From positions 20,199 through 84,198 of the forward strand of contig DATHBD010000059.1 of assembly GCA_035296325.1 (NCBI GenBank): 64,000 nucleotides of DNA, given 5' to 3'. Positions 8,326-17,600 of the stretch are shown piece by piece (the stretch's first letter is position 1; the number at the start of each line of letters is the position of its first letter). Below the pieces are notes generated by a model. That model made no database searches and was not told the DNA's origin. It worked only from the letters and a program-made list of their open reading frames with translations. Origin of the DNA: DATHBD01 sp035296325 (lineage in GTDB: Bacteria > Actinomycetota > Actinomycetes > Mycobacteriales > Micromonosporaceae). Made by a program: the position numbers and the translations under genes.

Positions 8326-9146
8326 CCGGCCCCGACGCGGACGGCCCCGACGCGGACGGCCCCGGCGCGGACGGCCCCGGCGCGGACGGCAGCCGCGCCC
8401 TCCTGCAGGTCCGGCACCTGGTGGCGAAGCATGGGCTGCTGCCCGCGGTACGCGACGTCTCGTTGTCGGTATCCGAAGGCGAGGTCGTCGCGCTGGTCGG
8501 CGCGAACGGTGCCGGCAAGTCGACGCTGCTGCGCACCATCGCCGGTGCGCACCCGGCCGCCGGCGGAGTGATCCGGTTCGACGGCAGGGAGATCACCGGT
8601 GTGCCGGCGCACCGGCGGGTCGCCGGTGGCCTCGCCCTGGTGCCCGAGGGCCGCCGGCTCTTCCCGGAGCTGACCGTCGAGGAGAACCTCCTCGTCGCCG
8701 GTCGACGTGCGCGTCCCGGGCCGTGGAACCTCGCCGCCGTGCTCGACGCGTTCCCGATGCTCCAGCCACTACGCGGCAGACCGGCCTCGACCCTGTCCGG
8801 CGGGCAGCAACAGGCGGCCGCCATCGGTCGGGCGCTGATGACCAACCCCCGGCTGCTGCTCATCGACGAGCTGTCCCTGGGACTGTCGCCGGTCGCCGTC
8901 GACACCGTGTACGAGTCGCTGTCCGCGCTCATCCGCGGTGGCGCCACGCTCGTCCTCGTCGAGCAGGACCTGCAGCGGGCGCTGGCGGTGGCAGACCGGG
9001 TCGTGTGCCTGCTCGAAGGCCGGGTCGTCCTGCAGGCAGCCACCGACGCGGTGACCCGTGAAGAGGTGACCGAGGCGTACTTCGGCCTCGATCGACGTAG
9101 GCCCCGGAGGACTGGAGCGAACATGAGCAGTGGGGAGCCGGTATGA
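8322..9146 (+). CDS. ABC transporter ATP-binding protein, LivF type
   Basis: A 274-residue second ATPase of the transporter. After an odd N-terminal extension of four five-residue repeats (GPDAD, GPDAD, GPGAD, GPGAD) the normal fold follows: Walker A GANGAGKST, the LivF hallmark LVPEGRRLFPELTVEENL, a perfect signature LSGGQQQ, Walker B LLLIDELSLGLSP and the switch histidine region VLVEQDL. The start is GTG 8322, overlapping the stop of the LivG-type gene (GTGA). LivF and LivG ATPases form a heterodimer on the two permeases. The repeated N-terminal tail is not part of the family and comes from a 15-bp tandem duplication. Confidence 0.93.
   Translation: MTGPDADGPDADGPGADGPGADGSRALLQVRHLVAKHGLLPAVRDVSLSVSEGEVVALVGANGAGKSTLLRTIAGAHPAAGGVIRFDGREITGVPAHRRVAGGLALVPEGRRLFPELTVEENLLVAGRRARPGPWNLAAVLDAFPMLQPLRGRPASTLSGGQQQAAAIGRALMTNPRLLLIDELSLGLSPVAVDTVYESLSALIRGGATLVLVEQDLQRALAVADRVVCLLEGRVVLQAATDAVTREEVTEAYFGLDRRRPRRTGANMSSGEPV
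8328..8387 (+). repeat. Four tandem 15-bp units at the start of the LivF-type gene
   Basis: The unit GGCCCCGACGCGGAC occurs at 8328, 8343, 8358 and 8373; the last two have one base changed (Asp to Gly). It is in frame and directly follows the GTG start and one Thr codon, adding twenty residues of Gly-Pro-Asp-Ala-Asp repeats. Confidence 0.95.
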
Positions 9147-10021
9147 GCCTGGTCAACGCGATCGTGCAGGGGCTGTTCCTCGGCGGCCTGTACGCCCTCC
9201 TCGCGTGCGGGCTGTCGCTGATGTTCGGGGTCATGCGGATCATCAACCTGGCCCACGGCGACATCGCGGTGCTCGGCGCGTTCGGAGTCTGGTACGTCGT
9301 CACCGAGGCGCACCTGTCGCCGCTGCTGGCACTGGTGCTGGTCCTGCCGGTGATGCTGGTGTTCGGCTACGCCCTGCAGCGCCTGGTCCTGGCCCCCAGC
9401 CTTCGGTCCGGGCCGCTCACCCCGCTGCTCACCACGTTCGGACTGGCGATCGTCCTCCAGAATGCGATGCTGCAGCTCTTCTCCCCGGATGTCCGCTCCC
9501 TCGCCGCCTCGACCGGTGCACTCTCCACCGGCAGTTGGCAGCTGACCTCGCAACTGTCCGTGCCCTATCTCGGCGTGCTGATCCTCGCCGTCGCCGTCGC
9601 GGTCCTCGGGGGACTGCAGCTGGTCCTGCGCCGGACCGGCTTCGGCCGGGAGATGCGGGCCACGGCGCAGGACCCGGACACCGCCGCGCTCGTCGGGGTG
9701 CCGGCCGCCGCGATCTACGCCCGGGCCACCGCGATCGCCGCGGCAACGGCCGCCCTGGCCGGCGCGTTCCTCGCGATCCACTCCACGTTCGACGCCTCCA
9801 GCGGTCCCATCCAGCTGATCTTCGCGTTCGAAGCGGTCGTCATCGGCGGGCTGGGTTCGCTGTGGGGCACCCTCGGCGGCGGGATACTCCTCGGCATCGC
9901 CCAGACGATCGGCGCGACGATCGACCCGCAGTACTCGATCCTCGCCGGCCACCTGGTGTTCCTCGCGATCCTGGCCAGCCCGCGCGGTCGGCTCATCGCG
10001 ATGCGGGGTGCCCGCAGATGA
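9143..10021 (+). CDS. Branched-chain amino acid-type ABC permease, LivH type
   Basis: A 292-residue integral membrane permease with about eight hydrophobic segments. It begins MSLVNAIVQGLFLGGLYALLACGLSLMFGVM-R-IINLAHGD in the LivH manner (quoted in parts), and the cytoplasmic coupling segment GREMRATAQDPDTAALVG, which contacts the ATPases, is intact. ATG 9143 overlaps the stop of the LivF-type gene by four bases. It pairs with the LivM-type permease that follows to form the membrane channel of the importer. Confidence 0.93.
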   Translation: MSLVNAIVQGLFLGGLYALLACGLSLMFGVMRIINLAHGDIAVLGAFGVWYVVTEAHLSPLLALVLVLPVMLVFGYALQRLVLAPSLRSGPLTPLLTTFGLAIVLQNAMLQLFSPDVRSLAASTGALSTGSWQLTSQLSVPYLGVLILAVAVAVLGGLQLVLRRTGFGREMRATAQDPDTAALVGVPAAAIYARATAIAAATAALAGAFLAIHSTFDASSGPIQLIFAFEAVVIGGLGSLWGTLGGGILLGIAQTIGATIDPQYSILAGHLVFLAILASPRGRLIAMRGARR

Positions 10022-11046
10022 GCACCCTCACCAGCCGGCGACCGGGTTGGACCGTGCACCGGTCCAACCCCGCCTCGCGGATCGGCTCCGGCGCCCTGGT
10101 CGTGACCGCGCTCGTCCTCTTCGCGGTCCCGCAGGTCTTCGGTGCCAACGTGGTCCAGCAGCTGACCGGCCTGTTGATCTTTCTCATCCTGGCCACCATG
10201 TGGAACGCCCTGGCCGGGTACGCCGGCCTGGTGTCGGTCGGCCAGCAGGCGTTCATCGGGGCCGGCGCGTACGGCACGATCTTCCTCACCCAGCGCGGCG
10301 TCGCGCCGTACCTCGCCGTGGTCCTCGCCGCCCTCGCCTCGGCGGTGCTCGCCGCGATCCTGTCCCCACTCGTGCTGCGGCTGCGCGGCGGCCAGTTCGC
10401 GGTCGGCACCTGGGTCGTCGCGGAGGCCATCGCGCTGCTGGTGGTGCTGGACGAGAGTCTGGGCGGGGGCACCGGGGTCTCGCTGCGCGGCCTGAATGCC
10501 TACGAGCCGCACGTGCGCCGCGCGCTCACCTACTGGTTGACGCTCGGGTTCGTGGTGCTGCTGCTCGGGCTGCTCTTCCTGCTGCTGCGGCACCGTACCG
10601 GCGCGGCGCTCCAGGCGATCCGGGACGACGAGGACGCGGCCGCGTCGCTCGGCGTACGGGTGATGCCGCTGAAGTTCGTCCTCTACGTGCTGGCCGGTTT
10701 CGGATGCGGTGCCGCGGGAGCGCTGACGCTGGCCAACACGCTGTTCATCCAACCGCAGTCCATCTTCGGCGTGCACTGGTCGGCGTACATGATCTTCATG
10801 GTCCTGGTCGGCGGGCTGGGCACGTTCGAGGGACCGATCATCGGTGCGCTGCTGTTCTTCGTCGTCCAGTACCAGTTCGCCGACCTGGGCGCGTGGTACC
10901 TCATCGGCCTCGGCCTGACCGCGGTCGCCTTCGCCCTGTTCCTGCCGCGCGGTGTGTGGAGCCTGGTCACCGATCGGCACCAGATACGCCTCCTGCCGGT
11001 CGGATACCATTTGCGCACTCAGCAGGACCGACCAGCCAAGCGGTGA
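10018..11046 (+). CDS. Branched-chain amino acid-type ABC permease, LivM type
   Basis: A 342-residue membrane protein with eight to ten hydrophobic segments. Family landmarks are MWNALAGYAGLVSVGQQAFIG near residues 61-81 and the coupling helix AIRDDEDAAASLGVRV, both typical of LivM. ATG 10018 overlaps the LivH stop (ATGA), so the permeases are translationally coupled. The frame is open upstream, but that part is a shadow of livH. The gene ends 18 bases before the second aldehyde dehydrogenase, which is probably the last gene of the same transcript. Confidence 0.92.
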   Translation: MSTLTSRRPGWTVHRSNPASRIGSGALVVTALVLFAVPQVFGANVVQQLTGLLIFLILATMWNALAGYAGLVSVGQQAFIGAGAYGTIFLTQRGVAPYLAVVLAALASAVLAAILSPLVLRLRGGQFAVGTWVVAEAIALLVVLDESLGGGTGVSLRGLNAYEPHVRRALTYWLTLGFVVLLLGLLFLLLRHRTGAALQAIRDDEDAAASLGVRVMPLKFVLYVLAGFGCGAAGALTLANTLFIQPQSIFGVHWSAYMIFMVLVGGLGTFEGPIIGALLFFVVQYQFADLGAWYLIGLGLTAVAFALFLPRGVWSLVTDRHQIRLLPVGYHLRTQQDRPAKR

Positions 11047-11064
11047 CCGGGGAGACTTGAAGGC

Positions 11065-12522
11065 GTGACCGTCACGGTCCGGCACTACATCGACGGCGAC
11101 TGGCAGGCCGCATCCAGCGGCGCCGGGTACCCGGACATCAACCCCTGGACCGGCGAGGCCCTGGCCACGGTGGCCGCCGGCAACGCGGATGACGCGCGGC
11201 GGGCCATCGCCGCCGCGCACGCCGCCTTCCCCACCTGGGCCGCGGTGCGACCGGCCGAGCGCCAGCTGGTGTTTCTACGCGCCGCCGAGGCACTCGACCG
11301 ACGCCGCGACCGGATCGCCGGGCTGCTGGCCGCCGAGACCGGCTGTGGTCGCCACTTCGCCACCGTCCAGATGGACTTCGCCGTGTCCCTGCTGCGGCAG
11401 GCGGGCGGGCTGGCGTATGCCGCGATCGGGCAGGTGATGCCGTCGGACGTCGCCGGCGCCAGCGCGGTCGCGATGCGCCGGCCGGTCGGCGTCGTTGCCG
11501 CGATCGCGCCGTGGAACGCCTCGCTGGTCCTGTCCGGCCGGAGCATCGTGGGGCCGCTGGCGCTGGGCAACACGGTGGTGCTCAAGCCGTCGGAGGAGTC
11601 GCCGATCACCGGCGGCACCCTCTGGGCGGAGCTGTTCGCGGAGGCGGGGCTGCCGCCGGGAGCCCTCAATGTCGTCACGCACGCCCCGGGCGAGGCCGGC
11701 ACGATCGCGGAGGAGCTGATCGCGAACCCGCACGTGCGCCGGATCAACTTCACCGGCTCGACCGTCACCGGCCGACGCGTCGCCGAGCAGGCCGGCCGGC
11801 ATCTCAAGCGGGTCGTGTTGCAGCTCAGTGGCCAGAATCCGCTGCTGGTCCTCGGCGACGCCGACGTTGCGTACGCCGTCGAGGCCGCCACCTACGGCGC
11901 TTTCGTCCACACCGGTCAGGTCTGCATGTGCGCCCGCCGGATCTTCGTGGAGCGGTCCATCGCCGACGAGTTCACCGAGCGGTTCGCCGACAAGGTGGCC
12001 GGCCTGCCGACCGGCGACCCGGGCGACCCCCGTACCGTCGTCGGACCGCTGATCAACAAATGGGCGCTGTCACTCATCACCCGCCGGGTGGAGGAGGCGG
12101 TCGGCATGGGCGCCCGGGTGCTGGCCGGCGGCACACCGGCGCCGCCCTGCTACCCGGCGACGGTCCTCACCGACGTCCACCCGGAGGCCGAGATCGCGTT
12201 CGACGAGACGTTCGGGCCGGTGGTCATCCTGGAGGTGGTCGACGACGCCGAGCACGCCGTCCGGCGCGCCAACGACTCACGGTTCGGGCTGACCGCCGGT
12301 GTGCTCACCGCTGACCCGTACCGCGGCGCCGAGATCGCGCGGCGGTTGGAGTCCGGCATCGTCCACGTCAACGACCAGCCGGTCAACGACGAGCCGCAGA
12401 TGCCGTTCGGCGGCGTCAAGGACAGCGGCTGGGGCCGCTTCGGTGTCGGCTTCGCCGTGGAGGAGTTCTCCGACCTCCAGTGGATCACCACACGTGGGGA
12501 AGCCAGGACGTTCCCGTTCTGA
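11065..12522 (+). CDS. Aldehyde dehydrogenase-family protein lacking the usual catalytic Glu
   Basis: A 485-residue protein of normal aldehyde dehydrogenase length with the family segments IAPWNASLVL, VLKPSEESP and NFTGSTVTGR. The nucleophile is present (Cys287 in TGQVCMCAR). The general base is not: 34 residues before the Cys, where the first enzyme of this locus has LELGG, this one reads LQLSG, with CAG (Gln253) instead of GAG. The C-terminus TTRGEARTFPF places it in the same aromatic-aldehyde branch. It starts at GTG 11065, 18 bases after the permease, behind GAAGG. It may be slow in deacylation, use another base, or have a different reaction; it is not a truncated pseudogene. Confidence 0.85.
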   Translation: MTVTVRHYIDGDWQAASSGAGYPDINPWTGEALATVAAGNADDARRAIAAAHAAFPTWAAVRPAERQLVFLRAAEALDRRRDRIAGLLAAETGCGRHFATVQMDFAVSLLRQAGGLAYAAIGQVMPSDVAGASAVAMRRPVGVVAAIAPWNASLVLSGRSIVGPLALGNTVVLKPSEESPITGGTLWAELFAEAGLPPGALNVVTHAPGEAGTIAEELIANPHVRRINFTGSTVTGRRVAEQAGRHLKRVVLQLSGQNPLLVLGDADVAYAVEAATYGAFVHTGQVCMCARRIFVERSIADEFTERFADKVAGLPTGDPGDPRTVVGPLINKWALSLITRRVEEAVGMGARVLAGGTPAPPCYPATVLTDVHPEAEIAFDETFGPVVILEVVDDAEHAVRRANDSRFGLTAGVLTADPYRGAEIARRLESGIVHVNDQPVNDEPQMPFGGVKDSGWGRFGVGFAVEEFSDLQWITTRGEARTFPF

Positions 12523-12617
12523 CCGCCGTGCGCCACCGCTGATTGTCTGTACCCGAGCGGTGCCGCCACCTGCGGATCACCTGTGGGCGGAGGGGCGCGG
12601 AAGTGGGTGCGCCAGGT

Positions 12618-13946
12618 TCAGGGAAGCCATACGTCCGTCCAGGTGATGCCGTCCATCGACAGATGCACCAGGGCCGGCTTGCCGCTCGCCCGCGAGGTCG
12701 AACCCCCGAACGACGTCGCGACCAACCAGGGGCCGGATCGGCCCAGACCGACCACGTCGGCGGGAGCGTGCGGGATCGACTCGAATGTCTTCGCGCCGAC
12801 GGCCTGCCGGTACAGGGTGCCGTCGGCCGCGAGGATGATGTCGCCGTTCGCCATCACCTCCGCACCGCCGATCCCATGGACCAGCCGATTCTCCGTGCTC
12901 GGGCTCAACGTGGGCAGGACAAGCTGCTCCCAGGTCGTGCCGGCGTCGACCGATCGGAAGATCGGCTGCACGGCGGACACGCCGTCGGCCGCGCCGCCGT
13001 GGATCCCGACACATACCGTCCGGCCGTCGAGCGTGCTGACCCAGCTCGTCCATGACTCACCGGCTGGCAGCGGTGCCGGGTACAGCGGTCGCCAGCGCGT
13101 CCCTCCGTCTGCCGTGGTGAGCACGCAGCCCTGCTTGGCGGCGGTGGCGCACGGCACCCATCGCGTGCCGTCACTGGCCCGCACCGCCGGCTGGTGCACC
13201 GTGGTGTCAACCATTGTCGGTTGCGCTTCGGTTGGACCGGGCGCCAACCGGCTCACGGTGCCGTCGGCTGCGACCACCTGCAGCGTCGGCGGCTCTGTCG
13301 GCGGCTCTGTCGGCGGCTTCCCCGGCGCTACCGCCAGCAGGGCGTCCGATGGAACGCTCGGCACGGTCGCCGTGGGCTCGGCAGGGTCCTCCTGCCACGT
13401 GCGTCCGCCGTCGCGGGTGAGCCAGCGACGACCGTGTTCCGCGGAGTGCACCGCGACGGTGCCCGGCCCGATCACGGTGAGCACGTGCCCCTGGTCACTG
13501 CTCAGCAGCTGTGCCGGAATGGTCACGTCGGACCACCTGGAGCCGCCGACCGAGGTCGCCGCCAGACGCAGCCGGCATTCGGTCGTGCCGGGAATCGCCT
13601 CGGTGTCCGGGCCGGGCGGTGAGCCCTGCGACATCTCGACGCATTCGCTCACCAGCACGTAGCCGTGGTCACGGTCGGCGAAGCCGACTCCATGGACGAC
13701 GGTGAAGCTCGTCGGCGCCGTGTTCTGCGGAGGCTCGGCTGGGTCGAAGCCGTGGCCGGTCCAGGGCCGGGCCGCGGCCGTCGCACCGCCGACCACCACG
13801 AGCACCGCCATCGCGGCGGCGACCTGGGCAACCGTGTGTCGGCGCTGGGACCGACGGACCCGGGCCAGCATCACCGTCCGGTCCAGGGCGACCGTGGACT
13901 CGGGGTCGGTGAACTCTTCACGCAGCAGACGCTCAACTGTTTCCAT
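12618..13946 (-). CDS. Membrane-anchored BNR/Asp-box propeller protein, probable sigma-factor partner
   Basis: A 442-residue single-pass protein. About 38 cytoplasmic residues (ETVERLLREEFTDPESTVAL, then basic RVRRSQRRH) precede one membrane helix (about residues 39-60). The outer part has Asp-box motifs typical of BNR/sialidase-like propellers: TRDGGRTW, TTADGGTRW, RSVDAGTTW and LSMDGITW. A short P-T-E-P repeat (PPTEPPTEPPT) sits in the middle. It starts 14 bases inside the upstream ECF sigma gene, so the two are coupled. By analogy with SigE-family partners it may sense an extracellular signal and hold the sigma factor, but it lacks a recognisable zinc anti-sigma HxxxCxxC motif. Confidence 0.75.
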   Translation of the reverse strand: METVERLLREEFTDPESTVALDRTVMLARVRRSQRRHTVAQVAAAMAVLVVVGGATAAARPWTGHGFDPAEPPQNTAPTSFTVVHGVGFADRDHGYVLVSECVEMSQGSPPGPDTEAIPGTTECRLRLAATSVGGSRWSDVTIPAQLLSSDQGHVLTVIGPGTVAVHSAEHGRRWLTRDGGRTWQEDPAEPTATVPSVPSDALLAVAPGKPPTEPPTEPPTLQVVAADGTVSRLAPGPTEAQPTMVDTTVHQPAVRASDGTRWVPCATAAKQGCVLTTADGGTRWRPLYPAPLPAGESWTSWVSTLDGRTVCVGIHGGAADGVSAVQPIFRSVDAGTTWEQLVLPTLSPSTENRLVHGIGGAEVMANGDIILAADGTLYRQAVGAKTFESIPHAPADVVGLGRSGPWLVATSFGGSTSRASGKPALVHLSMDGITWTDVWLP

Positions 13947-14442
13947 GGGACACCTCCGTAACGCCGGGAGCAGGCACCATGGCCCGCAACGCGATCAGGC
14001 CGCGCCGACGTAGTGACCGAACTGTCGAGGTTTCGCGGCCCAGCAGTTCGGCGATGCTGTCGTCGGGTAGGTCGTCGAGATAGGTCAGGACCAGCACGGC
14101 GCGCTGCAGTCGGGGGAGCCCACGCAGCGCCCGGCGGAGCTCGTCGCGCGCCTCTACGGCGGCAAAGCCCCGCTCCGCCGAGGACGTCTCCTGGTACGGC
14201 TCCTCGATGGGGCGGCGACGGAGCACCCGCCATCGGCTGACGTACGTCCGGAACATGATGGTTCGTGCGTACCCGAGCGGGTTACCGTCACGTTCGATTC
14301 GCCGCCAGGCCCGGCCCAGCTTCACCAGCGTGTCCTGAACGAGGTCCTCGCTGGCGTGCCGACCGCCGGTCAGGGCATAGGCGTACCGGCTCAGCGTCGG
14401 CAGACTCGCGCCGACGAACTCCTCAAATCCGGGATCTCGCAT
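13933..14442 (-). CDS. ECF RNA polymerase sigma factor, SigE family
   Basis: A 169-residue extracytoplasmic-function sigma factor. Region 2 (about residues 8-75) contains YAYALTGGRHASEDLVQDTLVKLGRAW for core binding and -10 recognition; region 4 (about 105-155) contains LPRLQRAVLVLTYLDDL and the helix-turn-helix PDDSIAELLGRETSTVRSLRRR. It is the size and style of the actinobacterial SigE subfamily (TIGR02983). ATG 14442 has GGAGGAA just before it. It is cotranscribed with, and overlaps by 14 bases, the membrane propeller gene, which is the likely controller of its activity. Confidence 0.9.
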   Translation of the reverse strand: MRDPGFEEFVGASLPTLSRYAYALTGGRHASEDLVQDTLVKLGRAWRRIERDGNPLGYARTIMFRTYVSRWRVLRRRPIEEPYQETSSAERGFAAVEARDELRRALRGLPRLQRAVLVLTYLDDLPDDSIAELLGRETSTVRSLRRRGLIALRAMVPAPGVTEVSHGNS

Positions 14443-14531
14443 CGACTTCCTCCGCCCTGGCTCTTCACACTACGTACGCCCGGGGCGAGCGAATTGTTGC
14501 GCCGATCGAACGCCTTCGCTCCACAACACCG

Positions 14532-14580
14532 GGCGCTGTGGTCGACTTGGCGGCGCTGTGGTCGACTTGGCGGCGCTGCG
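14532..14580. repeat. 20-bp tandem repeat in the sigma-helicase intergenic region
   Basis: GTCGACTTGGCGGCGCTGTG occurs at 14541 and again at 14561 with one change near its end, and a 9-base partial copy precedes it. It lies between divergent genes starting at 14442 and 14654. Confidence 0.9.
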
Positions 14581-14653
14581 GAAGGCAGCGGAGCTGAACG
14601 ACGAACCGTGAGGTCTCACGTCACCGGTCGGGCACATTCACTCCATCGGGCGG

Positions 14654-17600
14654 ATGAAGCCGGTTCCGGTCCGACAGACTGTTGGGGTGGTTGATCAGCT
14701 GCCTCATGGGCTCTACGAAGTCGTTGTCACCAAGGCGCTCGAAGTGCAGCTCAGCAACGTCGACCACGAGCTGATCAAGCGCCACAGCCTCCGCTCCGCT
14801 GACGCCGCAGACCGCATCGCACAGCTCCTTGCCCGCCAGGTCGAGCAGGCGCTCGACGCCGTTCCGGAAGCGGATCGAGTCGCGATCGGCGTCGAGGTGG
14901 CGCAACACCTGCTCCAATCACTGGGCGCGCGACTGCCGAAGACGGATCCGGTACTGCAGGCCCCACTTGCCCCCGGCGAGATCCTGGGCGCGATCGGCGA
15001 GCGCCAGCCGGACGGCTCGGTGCACACAGCGGGCCGGCCGCTCATTCCGCTGCTCGACACCACCCTGCTCACGAACGCGCCCGGCGAGCCCAGGGTGGGC
15101 AGCCAGATCCACACCGAGATCGCCTCAGCCGACTCGATCGACGTGGTGATGGCGTTCATCCGCACCACCGGCATCCGGCCGCTGCTGGAGGCCCTGCGGG
15201 AGCACTGTGCGCGCGGCGGGCAGTTGCGGGTGCTGACCACGACCTACACCGCGTCGACCGAAGCCAGGGCGCTGGACCTGCTCGCGGAGCTGGGCGCCCA
15301 GGTCCGGGTCTCCTACGACCTGTCCACCACCCGCCTGCACGCGAAGGCGTGGCTGTTCCGCCGGCATTCCGCGTTCAGCACCGCGTACGTCGGGTCATCC
15401 AACCTCACGCACTCCGCCCAGATAGCCGGCCTGGAGTGGAACGTGCGGGTGTCTGCCGCCCGCAACCTCGACGTCGTGAAGAAGATCGAGGCGGTCTTCG
15501 ACAGCTACTGGCAGGGCGGCGACTTCGTCCCGTACGTCAGAGCCGAGTTCGAGGAGGCCCTGAACCGTGCGGGCACCTCGCACGAGCGCAGTCTGACGGT
15601 GCTCAGCCCACTCGAGGTACGCCTGGAACCGTTTCAGGAGCGCATGCTCGAGCTCATCGAGCTGTCCCGCGCACGCGGCTACCACCGCAACCTGCTGGTG
15701 TCTGCGACCGGCACCGGAAAGACGGTGATGGCGGCGGTCGACTACGCGCGCCTGCGGACGACACTGCCCCGGGCACGCCTGCTCTTCGTCGCGCATCGTG
15801 GGGAGATCCTGGAGCAGAGCCTGGCGATGTTCCGCCACGTGATGCGGGACCATACCTTCGGCGAGATGTGGGTTGGTGGTGCCCGGCCGACCGCCTTCGA
15901 GCACGTCTTCGCCTCAATCCAGAGGCTCACGGCAGCATCGCGCGAGCACCTCAGCCCGGATCACTTCGACATCGTCATCGTCGACGAGTTCCACCACGCG
16001 GCGGCAACCTCGTACCGCTTCATCATGGATGAGCTCACACCGCGAGAGTTGCTGGGGCTCACCGCGACGCCGGAACGCGCTGACGGCGCGCCCATCCTGC
16101 ACTGGTTCGACGACCGCATCGCCGCCGAGCTGCGCCTGTGGGACGCGATCGAGCAGCACCGCCTCGCCCCGTTCACGTACTACGGCATCCACGACGGGGT
16201 GGACCTGCGCGAGGTTCCGTGGCGCCGCGGCCACGGGTACGACGATGCCGCCCTCACCAACGTCTACACCAGCAACGATGCCTGGGTCCGCTTCGTCTAC
16301 CGGCAGCTCGAGACGCACGTGGACGACGTTGCCACCATGCGCTGCCTGGGGTTCTGCGTGAGCGTCGCCCATGCGCGGTACATGGCGGCGCGGTTCCGGC
16401 AGCTCGGGGTGGCAGCGGTGGCGGTCGTCGGAGCGACGCCCGACGCGGACCGCCGCGCCGCACTGCGAGATCTTGCCGACGGCAGGATCCAGGTCGTCTT
16501 CTCCGTCGAGGTGTTCAACGAAGGCGTTGACGTCCCGACCGTCGACACGCTCCTGATGCTCCGCCCGACGCAGAGCCCCACCCTGTTTCTGCAGCAGTTG
16601 GGCCGTGGGCTCCGCACCGCCAGGGGCAAGACCACCTGTACGGTGCTCGACTTCGTCGGCACGCACCGAAGGGAATTCCGCTTCGATCAGCGGTACCGGG
16701 CGCTTCTCGGCGGCAGCCGCCGAGACCTGGAACGGGCCGTCGCCGACGGATTCCCGTTCCTGCCTGCGGGCTGCCACCTGGAGCTGGACCGGGTCGCGCG
16801 GGACATCGTGCTGCGGAGCATCCGTGAGGCCATCCCGTCCCGCTGGCCGGTCAAGGTGGCCGAGCTGCGCCTGCTCGCCCAGACCCGCGCTTCGGTCACG
16901 ATGGCGGACTACCTCGCCGAGACCGGGCTCGAGGTCAGCGACATCTACGCCGGAGACCGCAGTTGGTCGGCGATGCGCGAAGCCGCCGGGCTCACCGTTG
17001 CCGTCGCCGGGCCACACGAGCCGGCGCTGCGCCGCGGGATCGCGCGGATGCAGCACGTCGACGATCTCCAGCGGCTCACCGGGTATCCCGCCCTGCTCGG
17101 CAGATCCCATGCACCCGAGGTGGACACCATGTCAGTCCGTGAGCAGCGACTGATGCGGATGCTCCTCGCCAACCTCGCCGATCAGGTCGTTGACAAACAC
17201 GCGTCGCTCCAGTCCGCAGCCGATCTTCTGTGGGCGCATCCGCAGGTGCTGGTCGAGCTGCACGAGCTGTTCCACGTCCTCGGTGACGCACCCGGTCATG
17301 TCCAGCGGCAGGCGCTGCCCGACATTCCGTTGCAGGTGCACAGCCAGTACAGCCGCATTGAGATCCTGGCCGCGGTCGGCGAGGGCAGCGGCGTGAAAAC
17401 GCCGCAGTGGCGGGAAGGCATTTATGACGCGAAAGCGGCCGGCGCTGATCTGCTGGCCTTCACGCTGGACAAGACCAGCGGTGCCTTCTCGCCGACGACG
17501 CGTTACCGCGATTACGCCATCAGCCGTGACCTCATCCACTGGGAGAGCCAGTCGACGACGAGAGCTGACAGCCCAACCGGTCGCCGGTACCAACATCATG

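Noticed and set aside
9715..11220. Minus-strand frame of 501 codons opposite the permease genes
   Set aside because: It is antisense to livH and livM, has low-complexity Arg/Gln/Glu composition and no domain.
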